Shown here in pieces: positions 52,347-64,000 of a stretch of 64,000 nt of DNA (the stretch's first letter is position 1; each line of letters begins with the position of its first letter). Below the pieces are notes generated by a model that did no database searches, had not been told where the DNA came from, and saw nothing but the letters and a program-made list of their open reading frames with translations. Both the position numbers and the translations under genes were made by a program. Source of the DNA: Rhopalosiphum padi (lineage: Eukaryota; Arthropoda; Insecta; Hemiptera; Aphididae); NCBI RefSeq assembly GCF_020882245.1, contig NC_083597.1, positions 63,466,152 through 63,530,151 on the forward strand, written 5' to 3'.

Positions 52347-53080
52347 TAGCGGTGGCGGGACCACGAGGTAAGCGAGCCAAGTTATAGAATCTATTGAAAC
52401 AATGCATTTTAGTGGCCGCACAGACCGTGTATTGTGTAAGCATAACTGATTTCAAGTAGAGGAAAAACATGTCACCTTCGTAGACAATAGCTACAAGTTA
52501 ATTTTTACCTTGAATTTCTATCTTTAAGATACTTAGTATGGTTTAAGTATTATTCTATCGTAATAATAACAATAACTTAATAGACTGGAGAATATAATAA
52601 TGCATTCTTTCAGATTGTCTATAAACGTGAGCGAATCTTTGAAAAGCATCCACGCAGTGTTTCTACAGAGACATGCATATAGAGAGCCTAGAGAGCTCTC
52701 TAGGTTAACCAAATTGAATTAATATAATATTCTAAGCAACACATTGTATTATGTCGAATTAAGATTGCCAATATGATGATGATGTTGTTTATGCAAGTTC
52801 TGTGAAAATCGAAAAACGACATCTCCTCTTGAAAGCATCTATAATTATAGTAGGTATTGACCCGAAATTCTACAAATTAAACGAAATCGAACAGAAAACT
52901 TAAATGCAGTTCAGTTGTTTAAAACCAAAAATTATATTTCGTTCTCTTCAGAATTTAAAAGTCATTTCATAACAACAATATGTTTATATAATTTTAAAAT
53001 GTTGAGCAAATACGTCGAATGACACAGTGTGCTTACTAAATTTACGTCTCAACTCGGACGCTGTGGTTGCCCCGCCAGGT
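52347..53080. mobile_element. Possible degenerate TIR element
   Basis: The left GGTGGCGGGACCACGAGG and the right end read on the other strand, CCTGGCGGGGCAACCACAGC, share TGGCGGG..ACCAC. Both inner flanks carry a GCACA..GTGT stretch. No clear target duplication. It encloses a GC-richer piece at 52613-52700. Confidence 0.25.
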
Positions 53081-54961
53081 TAATGATATTATTACGATAT
53101 AATATTATTTTTTTAACATGATTTTCCGAGCAATTTTGGTACTTAAGAGTTAAACTTAAATAGACGGCCACTTGAAAATATTAAGCACTATTGAACCTTC
53201 ACTGTTTTTGTTGTATACGTTTAGATTACGTTTGGACACATGTGCAGTATAGGCATACTCACCAGTCACTACTTATTATATTAATATTACATAGGTACGG
53301 TGCAGTGAAGTGTAAATATTTTATAACCATTTGTATATTACATGTTCTTAGAAACAACTGACGTATGTATTAATTTTCTCAGCAGTAATATCGAACGTAA
53401 ACAGATTTGGTTCGTTAAGTTAGTGTAGAAAAATGTAAGATAAGTTAAAAGTTACTTTTTATTTTTTCAATTGACGTTAAACTGGGTTATCTAATAGTGT
53501 TATTTTTTTGTGAGATTTGAAACAAATATGTTTATTCGAGATTATAATTTTTATATAATAATTATAATACATATTATAATATGTATAAAATAATTGTATT
53601 TAATTATTTGTAATGTATTATTTTTATCATTAATGAAATACAAATTAGCTCATTTAATATTTTGACAGTATACAATATTTAGTATTAAAAATACATATTA
53701 TAAAATTAAAAATAATACTTATTTCCGATTATAAATTTGTTTTTTTATATAAGAATTAGTTTTTCAAAACATAATATAGGTACTTCAATGGGTTTAATAT
53801 TAAAAAAAAAATTAACTTAATGTGACTATATTAATAAGCTTAATAATTACATATCATGAAAAAAAATTAACTCATTAAGTTGGAAGTTACTTTACAAAAA
53901 AGTTGTTAAAAGTAATTATTATAATACTTGAGTTATAGTATATTATGAATACGTTAGTTTTAAATTGAAGAATACGTACATACAAATGTTACTTCATTAT
54001 AAAGACGAACTTGTTTTCGTGATTTCCATTTCCATTTTTTTTCATATACAAAAACAATTGTTATTTTAATTTTGTTTATATGCCAATGTATAATTAGTAT
54101 AATATAAAAATGTAATAAATTTTTACTTTTTACTTCATAAATTATTTTTAAACTTTTAGGTATATTAGTATAGTTTACTATATAGTTAATAATATATATC
54201 ATAAAAAATAACCCGGAAAAATTTCACTATCATTAAGGTATTAGCTCGGGAAATCTATTCGAAAACTCATCGAATAAAACCGCAACATAGTACGTATATT
54301 ATCGCAGTTAGTGATAAATAAAATCACGAGTATTCGTTTAAATTATCATCCTCTGACGAAAATTTATTTAATTTAATTTAACCATAAGTATATTCATACT
54401 GCAAGTTTGATGGGAAAATATCTATGCAATTCTACTGGAAAAACAAATTAGGATGACAACTCGGTGAAAAAGTAGCCTACGCAGGTATACCAGCTGTAAA
54501 TGACAGCACTGACGTATTTTATCATAATATTAATATTCCATTTCGTTCTAATCTCTTGCAACTTTTGCAGTTTTTTCTGTGAATTACACTCTTGAGTTAT
54601 TTTGGACGATTTTCATGCTCAAACATTATTTTGCAGTTTTAAACTTTGAATTCAAGGTTAGTCACGTTTATTCAGCCTGCACATTTGATTCTAAAATTAT
54701 AATATAAATATTATTTGACAATTTATAGTATAGAACTAAGAATTAAATAATAGTTTTAGTTTAAATAAATAAATTACAACACAACCAAAGAAAATAGTTT
54801 TAAATAATATATACATTTATTAAAATAATTTAAATATATTACTTATGTGAATAAATTAATAAACTTAAACGTTTACAAATGACGATGACGTTGTCAATAT
54901 TTAAAAAATTTAATAATCAATTAAATGTTTAGAAAGAAAATATGATAAATTATTGTTATTA
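53081..54961. other. AT-rich intergenic DNA
   Basis: Nothing supported; the minus-strand frame at 53960-54202 is lysine/isoleucine-rich AT translation. Confidence 0.65.
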
Positions 54962-55045
54962 TACAGCGTATTGACTCCTTTATTTTCCTTTGAAAATAAT
55001 TTTATTCAGATTATGATTTTTGGAACTTTTATTTATACTTATGAA
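54962..55045 (+). repeat. Probable solo end of the TACAGnGTGAT repeat family
   Basis: TACAGCGTATTGACTCC, then CCTTTGAAAATAATTTTATT and CAGATTATGATTTTTGGAAC, match the inner part of the family better than its tip. Confidence 0.4.
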
Positions 55046-56240
55046 ATTCATATGATTTTTTTTGAAAATGTTGAAGTTTTGAAATTAAAATTTGAATAAG
55101 AGGTTTTTGAGTTATTAAGATGTTAAGCAATTAAATTAAACATTAAATATTATTGGATTATTGGATGCTGAATTAAAATGTAAATAAGTATAAGTTTAAT
55201 ATATAAAGGGTCAATGGATTCGTTTTATTTAATCACAATATTACAAGTCAAACAGATGATGTGGATTGTCCGATTGTAGATACATCATTGTATAATAGTT
55301 TTGTCAAAATACATACACACAATATATTAAATAATTTGTGACGGATAAATAGTCACGTTTGTGTAATTATAGATATTATCTATATACATTATCATTTTAT
55401 GTATTAATAGAAGCACTTAATGATGTTATAAATTATAATAGGTTATGTATTGAAATGTTGGACTTTTTAAAACAAAAAAATGTTTTCCGAAAATATTGTA
55501 ATGTATTTTTATATATTTATATTATATAATATAATATATGTATTTATATATCATTTATATGTTGAATATATATTTTTGTTGTTTTTGTATTTTGAGGTTA
55601 TTAAACAATAATGCAATATGTTATTGGAAGTTTGAATTAATTTTTTTATCAAATATGATGAGAGTTTTTGGGTTATACAGTTTTCATCCGAACGCCATAA
55701 TTGCAATTTTAAATTCTAAGTGAAGCGTTTTGTTTATACCCATCGAGGACCATTAAATGAAACTAATGTGTGTTCAACTATGTGTGCTCTAGAAATGTTA
55801 TTAAATCCCTACAGCAGTTGATTGACAATTGAATACACTTGGATACACTTGGTTTTTATAATATGCATTTTTCTTAGAATTTCTCGGGTATAATAAAAAT
55901 ATTTCGTAGGAAAAATTACGAAAGTAGATTAGTGTCCAGTACTGTTACTGCCGTAAAAAATATAACCACTCGACCTTTTGTAACTTTTTATTATTCAATA
56001 TGATACCGTGATTTGATTCGTATATCGTATTATGAGAGATGAGTTCATATAACAATACAACCAATATAATGTTTACAGAGTCCAGTTTATTGTGTTTGAT
56101 ACAACGTTGGTCGTAGAGAATTTCAATATAGATGATTGCGGCTCCGGGAATAAATGTAAAATATTAAATAGACATTTACGTTATAGCATTCCGTCAGTAA
56201 GAATGAATTTTGATGTGAATCTCAACCGTTAATTATAGTA
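55046..56240. other. AT-rich intergenic DNA
   Basis: Nothing supported. The first part may be interior of the repeat starting at 54962. Confidence 0.6.
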
Positions 56241-57015
56241 TACACGATGATTTAATATAAGTAAGCGCACTTCGAAATTTTCTTTTGATAATGAATTTAT
56301 TCAAATTTTGAGTTTTGAAATTTTTTAGTATTTACATTTAAGGACTATATTTTAAAAAACCTTGATTTTTACATAATTTAAAATATCTAATGAGATGAAA
56401 TAAACTTACTAAACTTGCATACTGGAAATTATAAAGCAGATGTTTATTTTTTTTTTTAATGTTGATGTATTTACTTCAAAATTCAAACGAGCAGTTTCTG
56501 AATTATTAAAATATATATACTAAGGATAATACTATAACAGTCTATAAAAAAAAGTCTTACAAAACTACAAAATGTATTAAAGATGTATTATTTAATATAA
56601 AACTTATTATACTCAGCTAAACGTACAGAATATAAAACGTAGTTAGATATATATATCAATTACTATAATTCTCAAAACATCATAGCACTTATATATTCCA
56701 AACCTATTATGATAGATATTATATTATTATCCTTAGTAAATCGCATTAAATAACTCAAAATCTACTCGTATGAATTTTGTTTGAATACAATACCAACATT
56801 TTTAATGAAATCATCGGTTTTATAATTTACAGTTAATAAAATTATGGGATTTTATTTAAAACAAAGTTTTTATTGCCTTAGTACGCTTCTTAAGTAGTGT
56901 GAAAAATCTGAATTTAAAAATATGGTTGGTAAATATACTTATATTGAAATTACGAAAATTCGAATTCAAATAAATTTTATATTAAATGAAAAAAATAGTG
57001 GTAAATCACTCTGTA
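56241..57015. mobile_element. TIR element of the TACAGnGTGAT family, about 775 bp
   Basis: The right end, read on the minus strand, is TACAGAGTGATTTACCAC. The left end is TACACGATGATTTAA, and inside it both ends share an ATTTATT(C/T)(A/G)AATT-type stretch. TA borders both ends. It shares inner sequence (GACTATATTTTA...) with the left part of the 59.9-kb copy. Non-coding. Confidence 0.55.
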
Positions 57016-59905
57016 CATTTGATGACAATATTGTATAGCTGTAGCATGATGTGTATGGTGTATCACTGATGGTCGTGATGGGATACATTTTATTCCTCGT
57101 TTCCTTTAGGTCGTGGGGCGAACACGTTTCGGATATGAATATTGTATTCTATATTTGTCATCAGATATCCTCATTTTTTATACCTGAAGTATCATTCTAA
57201 TTTATTAAATTTGAAATGTAAGCTACGTACCCTGAGCAATATAGATCGGGTTTGGTGACAAAATACCTCACATCCGTAAATCAATGTTTTTTTTTTTATA
57301 CACCGAATCAATATAAATCCTTTATTTATTTATTTATTTACTATTATTATTTATTTTTTTTTTTTCATAAAACCGTGTAATGCACATTGAGTGCTTGTAT
57401 AAACGAAGTACTCAATAATATGATATTTATTTTGATGATGAAAATATTTGGTATTTTTGAGTGTACCTAATAGATATAACATAGATATTTTTATCGGTTA
57501 ATCAGAATTTTATAGCTATAAAAGCTTAAACTCCAATAGTTTTGCGTAGGTGCATGGTTTTTATCCAATATTTTATACATTTATAGCTTTTGATGCAGTT
57601 GATAATCGGATTTTAAATTAGAAATTAATTAGTTTAAGTCTTTTAAGATTTTAGATGAGATGATGTAGTATAATACGTAGTATACCAAATTCTTCGAGAT
57701 ACCCCTTTGCAAATATGTTCATTCCATTCATCTAAACCATAAATACGTTTTATTACAACTGATCGTTTCGATTATTCGTTAGAAATTAAATTTTTATACA
57801 CCAACATTTGATTATAAAACATTCGAAAAAAATGTAAATGATTTCTTCGTAATAAGATAGTATTTTTAAAATAAAAGAATCACCTTGCATGGTACATTTC
57901 GGTGGCGGTGTTGTATACTATTTACACAATCAACACATTTAGTCCGCTATTATATGTAAGAACAAGGAAACTTTGGAGGGGACCCATTTTCAAACACAAA
58001 CCACGTGTACGTAATATCGGCCGTTCAAAGTTAAAGGCATGTGCAAGGTTTTGGATCCCAAATTATTTAATTTAATTAATTAATTGCATTAAGCTTAAAA
58101 TTTATTTATTTCGTCTTAATCATTATTCGTTATACGATGCATTTCAAATGCACGGGCTGCAATAACTAAGAAGACTGCACTTTCGGAAGCATACGTGGCT
58201 TGTCTCGAATAATGTTTACTTCAAAATCATGCTACATTATTATATTGTGACCAGAATGTGACTTAAGATTTGATCGTATATTATATTTTAGTAAATTATA
58301 TGGACGTATACGAAATTTCATACAAAATGTCTTATATATACGTGTATATGGGGTATAATTAATGTTATTACGATCGCATAATCAAATATTAAATTATTAT
58401 TATTGCTATCCAGCGCTCTTTATTTTGGTCTGCGAATATGTAAGACAGAGAATATAACAACACTGACGTCAATACGAGTAGTTATGTAATACTACGTAAT
58501 AACACATGATGTGACGAATGCATATCAATTTGACCCCCTCCCCACCCTACTTGAGGGTTCACGACGAAAAACTATGCCAAAATATGTTAAAATATTATCT
58601 TAGTTATGTACCTCACCGCACAGTAAAATTATTGTCCTCCTATACGTACGTCAAAAACACGTCGTTCACCGAACGATTTATCATTAGACGTATGTTGTAC
58701 GAGCTGTCAGTAAAAAAGGTAGACCGCATATAGTACAGTGTATTTATATATTATGTACCTACATGTATTACGTATTATTATATTATTATTATTGTGTCTC
58801 CTGTACAGATTTAATACGTATTTGCTATTCGTTTCGTACACATATTACACCTAAATATACGAAATGGCAAATCAGTGTTCCGAATATGTCAAATAGGAGA
58901 TATATCTGTAGTATATACAGACCCTCTTGTTCCCAGCTCCAGTATTATTGTTTTCTTTCAGATACGAGCTATTATTTAAAGGTATACTCGTTTTATCAAA
59001 AAGTCATGACGTTTACGGAATGATTATTTTTACAAAATTCGATGATGTTGCATAACAACATTATTTGAGGGGAAAAAATGATTATTTTTTTTCTATTATT
59101 TATCATCACGATTTTTGTAAAAGCTTTTTATTTTTCCAACAACATAATCATAATAATTTTAAATTTCATATTCCAAACATAATGTTTTTTCTATTCATTT
59201 CAGTACTTAACATCGATTTTTAAACGATTAGTTAATTTTTTAGTTATGATAGTATTTAATTCTCTGATGAGCGTAGCAAATCAGCATTTTGAGAGGTTTC
59301 ATTACCTGTATCACGCTTAACTGTGCCACTCTAATTATAAAATATAAAATAACTTTAAACACCCTACTTATGTAAGTATGTAACTACTCGTCCAAAATTA
59401 AATATGTATATATTTAGAATATCAGAAAAATGTTCTATTCAAAATATAAAATTAAAAATATATATTGTCAGCAAAACAGTAAAAAAAACGATAATTCAGA
59501 TAAAAAATAGTATAAAATATGAAAATGTACGTTGTTTTTTTCGATTTCATCAAATTATCTAAAAATAATGTTTCAAAAAACGTCAAGGATTTTCAATGCA
59601 ATGAGTTTTTACGATTAAAAGAATCACCCTTAGATTATGTATTATATAATTTATGCAATTATTTACATAAGAGTTTGTTTGTTTTCTGTTTTTGCCACGC
59701 ACAATATAATATTATTGACTTCTATGAACTTTTAAAATATGTTCTTGCAAAATACGATTTCTTTCGTCGCACATGGATAGTGCTGCAATTGGATAAATAA
59801 AGTTTGTTCGCTTTATAATACGTATTTAATTGTGTACAACGCGGTTTTACGCATAGCTCGTATTATTTTTTTTTTTTATTTATGAACAATAAAATATACT
59901 TAGTA
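57016..59905. other. Intergenic DNA, slightly less AT-rich at 57.0-59.0 kb
   Basis: Frames at 58518-58733, 58763-59023 and 59519-59800 have protein-like stretches but no splice signals, start context or recognisable motifs. None is annotated as a gene. Confidence 0.5.
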
Positions 59906-61926
59906 TACAAAGTGATTCAACAAACATGCTCTACCCCATTTTTCTTCTAAATAATTAATTAATTCAAGTACTTATTATTGGAATTTTTTAATATATATAA
60001 AGACTATATTTTAGAAATGTTGATATTTTTCTGATATTATGCAAACTTCCTTAAACTTTTCTACAAATTAGAAAAAAAAATGTATACAGTATCTTGTCAT
60101 GAGTCTTTGTCATAAAGGTATTGTAAAGCAATTATTTACAATTTAATATTTAAGTATTTAAGTATTTTTTTAAAGTTATGTTTAAGTCTTAACCGAAAAA
60201 CTTTCAACTAGAACAATCACATTTTAATAGTAAAAATAAATAGATTGAGTTATCAATTTATTGAATTATTCTATATTATATTTTTATATAGCATCAATTA
60301 TTTAAACTATTTTATTTTTCAATTATATAGTAATAAAAAAAATATATATATTTATTTGTTGTACTAAAATTATACAGTTATAGGCGGTAAGTTTTGGATT
60401 CACATCATGCATTTTGTTAAATATTTATACTTTAGAACTTTATTATTTATTATTCACATTTGGTTTTACTCTAATTATAAATAAATTATGTAAATGGTTG
60501 CCTAATAAAATAAAAAGATAACTTAAATTTTTTCAAAGCCAAATAATTTGGTTATAAAACGATTCAAACAAGCATATTATGAAACGCCTAGATTGTATTC
60601 AAACATTTTGTGTCTAGTTTTAAAAGAAAAATAAATTTTCAGTTGAATTTAAATGCTAATGATGATGGATTCTTTCATGAAATCGTTACACTAAACGATG
60701 TGAATAGTCAAAAGATCGGAAGTCTCGCGTATAATGTAATTCTATTTTTTTTTATATCCATTGAATTTCAGTAATATATAAAGGAATAAAAGCTCGACAT
60801 CAAAACCATTGTTACACTGTTATACGTATGTAAAATAAATAACGATCGATATATTCTCGTTTATCATTCAGTAAAATCAATATTATTATATCGAAAATCC
60901 TTTTGGTCTGTAATAAAATGATATACTTACCTTTAATGTTCTAATAGTTTACATACTTATAGTTATACAATGTACACGTATTTCACCGACAAATCAGATT
61001 TTGTTGAACTTAAAGTTTCACAGACACGCACTACACATAAAACAGAGTACCTAACATAAATTACAATATTATATTTAGTTCACATTTTGTTATAATTTAA
61101 TCTTTGTACGTATCGTTTTATGTTCTTTCGTTAAAATTCTGTCACTTATTAAATTTAAATTAACCCTGCCTATTAGGTATATTAATATTATTATTAAAAT
61201 CAAATAGATAATTAACAAATTTTCTTCATAACCGGTTATTATTAGTTACATCATACTCACTGAGTATTTAGTGTTGATACACGAGTTAAGAAAAATATAA
61301 TTTAAACTTTTATTAGTTTCAAAAATAATTAGTTATTAATCAAGTATCTTTTAATGTCTCACTTATATGATGATTAGTTGAGATGTATATATAGCATAAT
61401 CAAATTACATACCTACAATATGACAATTTATTTAAATAGCACAAAAATGCTGAATCCCTATGTTTAAGTATTTTTAAATATTTGAAAAAAAATCACGATA
61501 AATTTTTGGTTTAGAAAACGTTCCTGACAGATTGTTGAATAAACATCGGTTGAAGGAAAAACAAGTGGTCAAGATTTTGTTAAGAGCAGTTGCTTGCTCA
61601 CATTTCTTCGCATAGTTTGTCGGTACTGCTTTTTGTCACAAACGATTTAAATTTTAAAAAGTAACCTCCACAAAGCGTTATTTATCCTTGATTTACGACC
61701 AAAGTATAACTACTAAATAATTTAAATTTGAAAAGGAAGATATTAATTTGAAAAACAAAAGGTTGTATCTCTGCAGGATACTCCTCAAGTAGTATAACGA
61801 ATTTTAAGTATTTACAAATTTGGTCTTTTGGTATAATTATTATTTAAAAATTTAAAAATTATATTTAGAACAACTGCATTATTAAAACAAAAATAGGGGT
61901 GACCATGTTTGGTGTATCACTCTGTA
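59906..61926. mobile_element. TIR element of the TACAGnGTGAT family, about 2.0 kb
   Basis: The left end TACAAAGTGATTCAACAAAC and right end (other strand) TACAGAGTGATACACCAAAC continue matching into ACATGnTC...CCCC..ATTTTT, roughly 33 of 39 positions. Both ends carry TA at the border, compatible with a Tc1/mariner-type TA duplication. The interior is AT-rich, with no transposase frame recognised. It may be a non-autonomous element or a nested composite. Confidence 0.65.
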
Positions 61927-62591
61927 CATTAAATTATTAAATTATATCTGCATAGGTATTTAATATTTACAATAAAAATGTTTTCAGTTATATAACGATA
62001 ATAAATTTAGTTATACATAATATCATTGATTAAATATACAATATTTTATAATAACTGTTTAATGAATCAATGATAATAATATGCATGAAATAATAGTAGC
62101 CACTCAATGAGGATACTTGATAAATTGTTTAGTTTATATAAAGATTTAAATTTTGTTTTTTTAAAATAAATCGAAATTATTCATCTACAATATATAACAA
62201 TTATAATAAAAATTTGTAAATTATGAATCATTTATTAACCAACTCGTGTATATATAATTATTAATTATAATTATTATAAAAACACAATAAAAAAATATTT
62301 AATTTTTAGTTCAACTTTATTGTATAATTTACTTTAAATTCCTTTTTTTTTCAGTTACAATTAATTTATTAAAAAAAAATTAGGATTTTACTTGGGTTAT
62401 CATATTTTATTTATCGAAATGTATTTTTATAAAAAAAAAAAAAATGTACGTATAGAATTTTAGTATGGCTTTGGTTCATAAAATCAAAAAAAAAATATTT
62501 TCATATAAAAAAATTCAAATTTATATGATTCACGATTTTTGAAAAAAATGTATATTCTTACCATAAAGTTATAAAATAATGCAAAAATATA

Positions 62592-63879
62592 TCATCTGAC
62601 TGAGCCAATATTACACGGGACTCCCTCAGGATTTTCAATACATTCGTAGGTTACTTTGCTGCTTTTCTGGAATACTATAACACCAACCATGGAATCTTTA
62701 TCGACCCATATAAATAGTAGCCATAACACCTGCGTCTGTTGCACTATCATACAACCTTTATGGTGCTCAAATTTTATCTCAAAAGCAGACAAAATAAAAA
62801 TATAAGCCATTAAAAAAACAAACCATAGTAATAATTAAACTTTTGAAACCGTCAAAGATAGTAATATATAAACTTACATTGTTTCCATCAAAAGCGATTT
62901 TTAATATCATATTGGCGTTATAAAAGTTTTCAATAAGTTTTCTAGAAAGTACACCTATCAATATTATAATTTGAGTTACATACACATTACACTGTTCGAT
63001 TCATTTTTCATATTACATATTACCTACTTCAGAGTTTTGAAGTGCCATTGCTATTTATCATGTACTATTAATATGTAATCATATAAATATTTCATGCTAC
63101 TTACTTATAAATTATAATATACTCACTTATGTATACGGACTTTGTCTGAATAACACGTATTTGAAGTATTTATGTATGAAATAATGTATAGGCCACACTA
63201 TACACGTACGCACAGATATATTTATATATATATATATAAATATATATGTATTGAATTGTTTTTTCGTGTACCCGTGTTGTATGATGGACGGGTTATAAAC
63301 AATGATTGTTGAGAATAAATAACTAAAATTTAATTTAGATAATATACAGATAATTATTTTATAGTGGAGAATACTATATAATAAGGTAGATTTTATTTTA
63401 TTAATATTTAAACAACATATTTCATTAAAAAGGCAATAAAAATAAATATTAGACATTTGAACAAAATATAAACCAACCACTTTTGATGTTTTACAGTAAA
63501 TATTTTTGAGATTATTTGAATAAAATTAGAGAGGCGTATTGTTAAAATCCAAAATAAACCAATTACGAACTTTAAAATCTACAACAAGCACATTATATCG
63601 CCCAAAATTCCAAAAAGAAAAGACTATATACATTTATCTAAAAATCCCTAAAGTCATAAAATAACGTTTTAAAAGTACCAATTAAAAACGATTTTTTAGT
63701 AGAAAATATTCAATTGGATAAAATCTTATGAACGACAATAGTTTTATTATAATATAAGAGAAATATTATTCACGAATTATGAATATCTTACTAATTGAAA
63801 TTGAATTTGTTTATATGAGTAAAGAAATATGTTATGAAAGCTTACCGTTAGGTAAGTGACAGAATAGTTGTCTAGCCGT
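62592..63879 (-). CDS. Putative 3' end of a small-exon gene, partial (runs off right edge)
   Basis: Three minus-strand exons fit together in phase: 63879..63846 (34 nt, donor GTAAGC), 62954..62878 (77 nt, donor GTAAGT) and 62777..62592 (ending TGA). The joined reading gives about 98 residues: TARQLFCHLPN.., VLSRKLIENFYNANM.., IKFEHHKGCM.. and KVTYECIENPEGVPC.. to the stop. The last exon has balanced codons, four cysteines-worth of spacing across the joined frame and more G+C than the flanks. An alternative last acceptor is at 62765. The middle acceptor (TTGATAG) has a weak pyrimidine tract. No family recognised. Upstream exons would lie beyond 64000. Confidence 0.35.
63217..63248. repeat. Imperfect (AT)n tract
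   Basis: TATATATATATATAAATATATATG-type run inside the 891-nt intron of the putative minus-strand gene. Confidence 0.85.
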
Positions 63880-64000
63880 CTAGATAATATAAGATAATAA
63901 TATTTGAGAAATTTCTTAATCTAAATAAGTCCGATTACGAACGATAACTGAATGGAATTAATACGATCTTATTTAATTTTGAATATTATCGAACATTGTA

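Noticed and set aside
52341..52369. Apparent 18-nt microexon (GATTAG | CGGTGG.. | GTAAGC)
   Set aside because: The acceptor lacks a pyrimidine tract and the same bases are better explained as a degenerate transposon end.
54962..55230. Paired ends for the repeat starting at 54962
   Set aside because: The ATTGACCCTTTAT-type match near 55210 lacks the TACAG tip, so only a solo end is called.
59519..59800. 93-codon plus-strand frame
   Set aside because: Protein-like in places but no start context, splice signals or family; left unannotated.
63127..63480. 117-codon minus-strand open frame
   Set aside because: Rich in Ile/Tyr/Phe/Lys with a (TATA)n-coded stretch; it lies in a putative intron, has no recognisable motif and is explained by AT composition.
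1..64000. CRISPR arrays, bacterial operons, rRNA or tRNA genes
   Set aside because: No regularly spaced direct repeats, ribosome-binding sites, rRNA-like or convincing tRNA folds were seen; the window is eukaryotic.

Overview
The window is AT-rich eukaryotic DNA with one well-supported intron-containing protein gene. It looks like an insect genome, most likely an aphid. The reasons are the very high A+T, the many scattered GTAGGTAC / TAGGTACCTA-type words, short GT-AG introns beside long ones, and abundant small DNA-transposon remnants. The species call is inference. No bacterial, organellar or viral gene organisation was seen.

The clear gene is Mgat2 on the + strand (coding 17455..25147, eight coding exons, 481 aa). 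It encodes the Golgi enzyme that adds the second antennal GlcNAc in complex N-glycan synthesis. All seven internal introns are GT-AG, the reading phase is kept across every junction, and the diagnostic MGAT2 motifs are present. A probable 5' UTR/coding exon starts at 17339. A CpG-rich, locally GC-rich block at about 10.26-10.62 kb is the best candidate for its promoter, about 6.7 kb upstream.

The rest is mostly non-coding DNA and dead or non-autonomous transposons. These include a pogo/Tigger-type MITE with TA duplication (7990..8174), a hAT-type MITE with a perfect 8-bp duplication (11406..11631), and further hAT-like elements (19148..19310, 43934..44556, 44648..45122). There is also a Helitron-like 3' end with hairpin and CTAG|T terminus (to 31887), a decayed LINE reverse transcriptase (35305..35880), and a TIR family sharing a TACAGnGTGATTnACC-type terminus. 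That family has two near-complete copies (56241..57015 and 59906..61926) and several solo ends. A second dispersed repeat family is at about 4.9-6.2, 39.6 and 49.2-49.6 kb. Long (AT)n microsatellites are frequent between 39 and 48 kb.

Three places may hold undescribed transcripts. (1) A CpG-rich block at 46.03-46.22 kb lies between two outward-pointing strong splice donors; each has a plausible downstream acceptor, giving a divergent pair of short spliced ORFs. (2) Three phase-compatible minus-strand exons at 62.59-63.88 kb, including a 34-nt microexon, look like the 3' end of a small-exon gene running off the right edge. (3) A coding-like exon pair lies at 34.60-34.86 kb. All three are predictions from splice signals and codon content only.
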